Below are positions 38,561 to 41,541 of a stretch of 41,541 nucleotides of DNA, one piece after another (position 1 is the first letter of the stretch; the number at the start of each line of letters is the position of its first letter). A program made the translations under genes and the position numbers. The stretch is from Opitutia bacterium (lineage in GTDB: Bacteria > Verrucomicrobiota > Verrucomicrobiia > Opitutales > Opitutaceae): positions 1-41,541 of the forward strand of contig CANJCM010000038.1 of the NCBI GenBank assembly GCA_947472765.1, given 5' to 3'. The notes beneath the pieces were generated by a model that did not search any database, was not told where the DNA came from, and worked only from the letters and a program-made list of their open reading frames with translations.

Positions 38561-38642
38561 ACTAAGGGGTTGCCGGAAATCCTCGCTCCGCCTTAGTACC
38601 CACCCTCCCCGACCGTCATCCCAACTCAACCGAATCGTTCCC

Positions 38643-39752
38643 ATGCTCCGTCTCCCCTTTCCGCGCACATCCGTTTCGTTTCGGGCTGGTCTCCGCCGTT
38701 CGACCGCCGTCATTGGTCTCTTTGCCGCTTCGCTCGCCACCGTCCAGGCGGCCGATTGGAAAGTCACCAAAGGAGCCAATGATGTTGGCCCCGGCGAGAA
38801 TGTGACCGTCAGCGTCGACGGAAAAGTGGTCGCCCGGCTGATCTACGGCGAGGGCCAGCAGAAGCCGTTCGTCGCCATCTACGACGAACAAGGCCGCGCC
38901 ATCACCAACCCGGGCGTCGGCAAGGACGGCAAGACCGTCGGCATCGAGCCGCACCAGCGCGGCATTTTCATCGGCTGGAAATCGATCGAGTCCGACCTCG
39001 GTCAGCTCGATCCCGTCAATTCCCAAGGCACGAAGTACGTCGGCAAACAGGCGGACACTTGGTCCATGATGAATGGCACCACCCAGCAGCTCGTGGAAGT
39101 TGAGAAGATGGCGACCAACGACGACTCCGCGAGCATCGTCGCCCGTGTGGAATGGCGGGCCGGCACCAAGGATGCTTCCGGCAGCAACCTGCTGCTCACC
39201 GAGACGCGCCGGATCCGCGTCTACAAGCCGGCGAGGGCGCTGGCCCAGGTTGATGTGACGTCCGACCTCCTCCCCGCCCGCGATCTTCGTCTCGGGGCCG
39301 ACGTCCAGCACGCGGGTGTTCACATGCGCGTCGATGCCAGCGTCTACGATCACATTGCCGAGACTTCCTATCTCTATGCCCCCGCGAACGCCGAGAAGGC
39401 GGGCAAGCCCTACTACAACGGCGGCCTGCCCGGCGCGACCGGCTCGATCAAGGGCGACAACCTGAAGTGGGGCGAGTTTCTGTTCCCGCTGCACGACCGC
39501 TGGTACAGCGTCACGCAGATGAACTCGATCATGAACCCGGTGGAGGAGTTCTCGACGCGCGAATACGGCCGGTTCGGATTCTTCTTCAAACAGGATCTCA
39601 AGAAGGATGAACCGCTCCGGATCTCCTATCGCTTCCTCGTGAAAGTAGCCGAGACGCCCGCGGAAGCCCCGAAACGTTCCGCCGCGCAGGCCACCAAGGT
39701 TCGCCAGGAACTCGAGTCCGCGTACGTGAAGTTCGTGCACGAAGTCCGGTGA
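38643..39752 (+). CDS. Exported DUF6807 (PmoA-like) family protein
   Basis: A 369-residue protein with a long signal peptide (about 1-36, ending ATVQA/A). The body matches the family annotated as methane oxygenase PmoA / DUF6807, a name that does not reflect methane oxidation: VARLIYGEGQQKPFVAIYDEQGRAITNP, GIEPHQRGIFIGWKSIES, DTWSMMNGTTQQLV, VDASVYDH and LHDRWYSVTQMNSIMNP are typical. Members occur next to DUF1080 and sugar-isomerase genes in Bacteroidetes and the PVC group and probably serve carbohydrate use; no activity is established. The ATG at 38643 has a TCGTTCCC leader. The sugar isomerase gene follows on the same strand but 486 bases away across repeats. Its stop lies inside a hairpin. 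Confidence 0.85.
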   Translation: MLRLPFPRTSVSFRAGLRRSTAVIGLFAASLATVQAADWKVTKGANDVGPGENVTVSVDGKVVARLIYGEGQQKPFVAIYDEQGRAITNPGVGKDGKTVGIEPHQRGIFIGWKSIESDLGQLDPVNSQGTKYVGKQADTWSMMNGTTQQLVEVEKMATNDDSASIVARVEWRAGTKDASGSNLLLTETRRIRVYKPARALAQVDVTSDLLPARDLRLGADVQHAGVHMRVDASVYDHIAETSYLYAPANAEKAGKPYYNGGLPGATGSIKGDNLKWGEFLFPLHDRWYSVTQMNSIMNPVEEFSTREYGRFGFFFKQDLKKDEPLRISYRFLVKVAETPAEAPKRSAAQATKVRQELESAYVKFVHEVR

Positions 39753-39771
39753 TTCCGCTTCGCGGAATCAC
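39749..39771 (+). terminator. Triloop hairpin containing the DUF6807 stop codon
   Basis: A perfect 10-bp stem GTGATTCCGC / GCGGAATCAC, loop TTC. The TGA at 39750-39752 is part of the stem. No T run follows; CTGAGGGG does. Confidence 0.65.
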
Positions 39772-39814
39772 TGAGGGGCCGTCGGGATTCGGGAGGGCAT
39801 GAGGCGGTTCCCCT

Positions 39815-39925
39815 GTACGGCCGGCGTTCACCGCCGGGCCGCTTCGCGACGCCGCGACCCTGAGGACGGTCATCAGCACGCCTGTCCGAACGGTCCTGCG
39901 GCCCGCCGGCAAGCGGCGGCCCTAC
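39815..39925. repeat. R3 palindrome pair, 111 bp
   Basis: The first head has mutated to GTAC, the arms GGCCGGCG / CGCCGGGCC remain, and the inverted partner ends in CTAC. Confidence 0.85.
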
Positions 39926-39985
39926 AAACGAGCCCCCTCCGACCCTCCGGCTTCCGCCCTCCGTCATCCGATTTCCCAATCCGGT

Positions 39986-40014
39986 TTGACCACAGAGACA
40001 CAGAGTTCACGGAG
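39986..40014 (-). repeat. 28-base unit with 8-base period (degenerate)
   Basis: Inverted ACAGAG variant beginning TTGA. Confidence 0.7.
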
Positions 40015-40061
40015 ACAATCCTCCGGAACTCGGTTGATTCCGGGGTTTGCAGTGGCTCGGC

Positions 40062-40137
40062 GTGGCCCTGCCCGTGAGGGCAGGGATTCCTACAACGCTT
40101 CGCTTTAACCTGTCCCGCTGCTCACGCAGCGGGCTAC
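40062..40137. repeat. R1 palindrome pair, 76 bp
   Basis: GTGG, stem CCCTGCCC / GGGCAGGG, loop GTGA; then stem CCCGCTGC / GCAGCGGG, loop TCAC, CTAC. The spacer differs from other copies but the total length is the same. Confidence 0.92.
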
Positions 40138-40147
40138 GAATCCCAGG

Positions 40148-40175
40148 CTTCGTGACTTCGTGTCTTCGTGGTTAA
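40148..40175 (+). repeat. 28-base unit with 8-base period
   Basis: The cleanest copy: CTTCGTGA, CTTCGTGT, CTTCGTGG, TTAA. Confidence 0.92.
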
Positions 40176-40238
40176 AACTCCGGCCGCTGGAATTCCGTAT
40201 TGCCAGTCAAACGACCGACTTCAACGTCGCTCCTGCCT

Positions 40239-41126
40239 ATGAAATTCCCCACGTCCTTTACCATCATCTCCGACGAAATCTCGCAGGACTTGCCTGACGT
40301 TCGCCGGTTCGTGAAAAACTTCGGCTTCACCGGCTTCGAGCTGCGGAGCATGGCAGGTCGGGCGTTCAAGGATCTGACCCCAGCCGACATCGCGGACGTC
40401 GCCGCGCTCGCCAAGGCCGAGGGCCTGAAGATTCACGGCTGCGCATCGCCGGTCTTCAAATGCGACATCGACAAGCCGGACGAAATCCGCGCGCACGTCG
40501 AAATCTTCAAGCGCAGCATCGAGACCGCCAAGGCGCTGAACTGCGACCTCATCCGGGTCTTCACCTTCCTGCGTCAGCCGACCGCACCGACGGCCGCGAC
40601 GATCGACAAGATCGCCACGCACCTGCGCGAGTTGATCGATCTGGCTTCGGCGGCGGGCATCCGCGTCGGCGTCGAGAACGAGAGCTCCTGCATCATCGGC
40701 ACCGGCGAGGAAGTGCTCCAACTGATCCCGAAGCTGCCGGCCAAGGGCTGGGGCATCATCTGGGATCCGTGCAACATCCTCTTCGTGCCCGGCTCGAATT
40801 TCCCGCCGGCGAAACTCTACGCGCAACTCGCGCCGCACATCATCCACATTCACGCGAAGGACGCAGTTCGCCGTCCCGGCTCGGGCAAGGATTATGTCGC
40901 CGACCCGGTTCCGGTGGGCGTGGGCGAAGTAAACTGGCGCGCGCACTTCAAGGAAATCGAGCAGAGCGGCTACCGCGGCCTGATCTCCCTGGAGACGCAC
41001 TGGCGCGTCGTGCAGATCGACGAGAAGCTCCTTCACCTCCCGGCCGGTTACAATTTCTCGAAGGGCGCCGAGGAAGCCTCGGTGGCCTGCCTGCGGAACA
41101 TCCAGGCCCTCTGCTCGTTGCCCTGA
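40239..41126 (+). CDS. Sugar phosphate isomerase/epimerase (xylose isomerase-like TIM barrel)
   Basis: A 295-residue cytosolic protein of the AP endonuclease 2 / xylose isomerase-like superfamily. Landmarks are FTIISDEISQDLPDVRRFVKNFGFTGFELR, CDLIRVFTF, GIRVGVENESSCI with the metal-binding Glu, GWGIIWDPCNIL, PHIIHIHAKDA and GYRGLISLETHWR with a second Glu. Such enzymes isomerise or epimerise sugars and related compounds, and several act on 3-keto-sugars; the substrate here is unknown. It lies near the exported DUF1080 and DUF6807 genes, which supports a role in breakdown of oxidised sugars (inference). The ATG at 40239 has no Shine-Dalgarno sequence. A hairpin begins at the last base of its TGA. 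Confidence 0.88.
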   Translation: MKFPTSFTIISDEISQDLPDVRRFVKNFGFTGFELRSMAGRAFKDLTPADIADVAALAKAEGLKIHGCASPVFKCDIDKPDEIRAHVEIFKRSIETAKALNCDLIRVFTFLRQPTAPTAATIDKIATHLRELIDLASAAGIRVGVENESSCIIGTGEEVLQLIPKLPAKGWGIIWDPCNILFVPGSNFPPAKLYAQLAPHIIHIHAKDAVRRPGSGKDYVADPVPVGVGEVNWRAHFKEIEQSGYRGLISLETHWRVVQIDEKLLHLPAGYNFSKGAEEASVACLRNIQALCSLP

Positions 41127-41150
41127 GGAATTCCGCGGTGCGGAATTCCT
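41126..41150 (+). terminator. Triloop hairpin starting in the isomerase stop codon
   Basis: A perfect 11-bp stem AGGAATTCCGC / GCGGAATTCCT with loop GGT; the first A is the last base of TGA. No T run follows. Confidence 0.65.
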
Positions 41151-41168
41151 GAGGACGGAGGGCGGGGT

Positions 41169-41210
41169 GGAGTTTGGAGTTTGGAGTTTGGAGTTCGGCG
41201 TTTGGCGTTC
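41169..41210 (+). repeat. 7-base tandem array
   Basis: Six heptamers: GGAGTTT three times, then GGAGTTC, GGCGTTT and GGCGTTC. After this the window holds only palindromes and no gene to its end. Confidence 0.92.
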
Positions 41211-41230
41211 GGCGGAGAGGCGGTTCGATT

Positions 41231-41312
41231 GTAGGGCCGGCGCTCGTCGCCGGGCCGCTTCGTGACGCCTTTGATTCCCAGTTTGCGGCCCGTCGGCGAG
41301 CGACGGCCCTAC
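41231..41312. repeat. R3 palindrome pair, 82 bp
   Basis: GTAG, arms GGCCGGCG / CGCCGGGCC; inverted partner with arms CCCGTCGG / CGACGG ending CTAC. Confidence 0.9.
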
Positions 41313-41368
41313 AATCGAACCGGCGCAACGGATTCCTTCGATCCGTCATCACGAATTTCGCGTTCCAT

Positions 41369-41450
41369 GGAGGGCCGGTGCCCCCACCGGCCACGGATTT
41401 CGTATCTAAATTCTCCACGGCCTATTGGCGGGTGAGGGCACCCGCCCTCC
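41369..41450. repeat. R2 palindrome pair, 82 bp
   Basis: GGAG, stem GGCCGGTG / CACCGGCC, loop CCCC; then stem GGCGGGTG / CACCCGCC, loop AGGG, CTCC. Confidence 0.92.
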
Positions 41451-41541
41451 ATTGAAGAAGTGGAACTCCGGGGTGTGCTCAGGGTTTCCTGGCTTCAGGC
41501 TCAACCCAGTCCGGCGTCACGTCCTTCCTTCGCGAAGCGGC

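Larger units (their letters stand above)
37508..38642. other. 1135-base intergenic repeat island
   Basis: The largest stretch without a gene. It holds a single R3 (37625), six 28-base units, the 18-bp palindrome at 37811, an R3 pair (37934), an R1 element (38326) and a 7-base array (38525). Open frames in it are encoded by repeats and have no coding character that I can see. Confidence 0.7.

Noticed and set aside
577-41450. R1-R5 hairpins as intrinsic terminators
   Set aside because: They lack T runs, occur in inverted pairs, lie upstream as well as downstream of genes, and one pair is inside a gene.
1-41541. REP-associated tyrosine transposase in the window
   Set aside because: I looked for a small protein with a HUH motif and a catalytic Tyr among all frames and saw none.
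1-41541. tRNA, rRNA, riboswitch or phage attachment site
   Set aside because: No cloverleaf with the T-loop consensus, no rRNA segment and no known riboswitch core was recognised by reading; a covariance-model search could still find one.

Overview
The window looks like a chromosomal segment of a high-GC Verrucomicrobiota bacterium, most likely of the Opitutaceae. This is inferred from gene content: a PVC-type c-heme protein behind a DUF1080 protein, a second DUF1080 protein, a DUF6807 (PmoA-like) protein, an Ig-fold surface protein with an N-terminal LKLPVLLLGTLLQRTP motif, and several Sec-exported proteins of PVC type. I recognise no rRNA, tRNA, CRISPR array, integrase, transposase or phage gene. 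I support 31 coding sequences, one of them cut by the left edge.

Layout. 1-5.5 kb: end of an unknown gene, an intrinsic terminator, the DUF1080 plus membrane-bound-type cytochrome pair, kdsB (CMP-Kdo synthesis, so a Gram-negative envelope), and an HPr-like phosphocarrier. 5.7-14.5 kb: tatD, an M32 carboxypeptidase, two tandem exported DUF4097 beta-repeat proteins, two small proteins (one ArsC/Spx-like), and an ABC ATPase overlapping a CaCA-type exchanger. 14.7-20.4 kb: an exported dienelactone-hydrolase-like protein, ribulokinase, a two-CBS protein, and a lemA-TPM-TPM operon joined by 4-base and 1-base overlaps. 20.8-25.3 kb: a long HrpA helicase. 25.7-30.1 kb: a small membrane protein, a sulfite-oxidase-like molybdenum protein near mobA, and an SLC1-type symporter. 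30.8-34.2 kb: an exported monoheme protein and an Ig-fold surface protein. 34.8-41.1 kb: exported DUF1080, exported amidohydrolase, exported DUF6807 protein and a sugar phosphate isomerase/epimerase. The DUF1080, DUF6807 and isomerase genes suggest use of oxidised (3-keto) sugars or glycosides; that link is inference.

The most unusual content is between the genes. Almost every intergenic region holds short extragenic palindromes. I count about 78 hairpins in five sequence families (called R1 to R5 here). They share one design: a GTAG, GGAG or GTGG tetranucleotide, a stem of about 8 bp, a 4-5 base loop, usually in inverted pairs. Stems vary with compensating changes while loops stay nearly fixed, so the two loops of a pair are complementary. 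This is the layout of REP/BIME elements known from Proteobacteria, but with five families side by side, one copy framed by 16-bp terminal inverted repeats and a possible 5-bp target duplication, and one copy lying in frame inside hrpA. No REP-associated tyrosine transposase is in the window. Other layers are a 28-base unit built on an 8-base period, A-rich 7-base arrays 41-47 bases before four start codons and always in the same orientation, and triloop hairpins that begin in or beside stop codons. Coordinates were read by hand; repeat boundaries may be off by a few bases.
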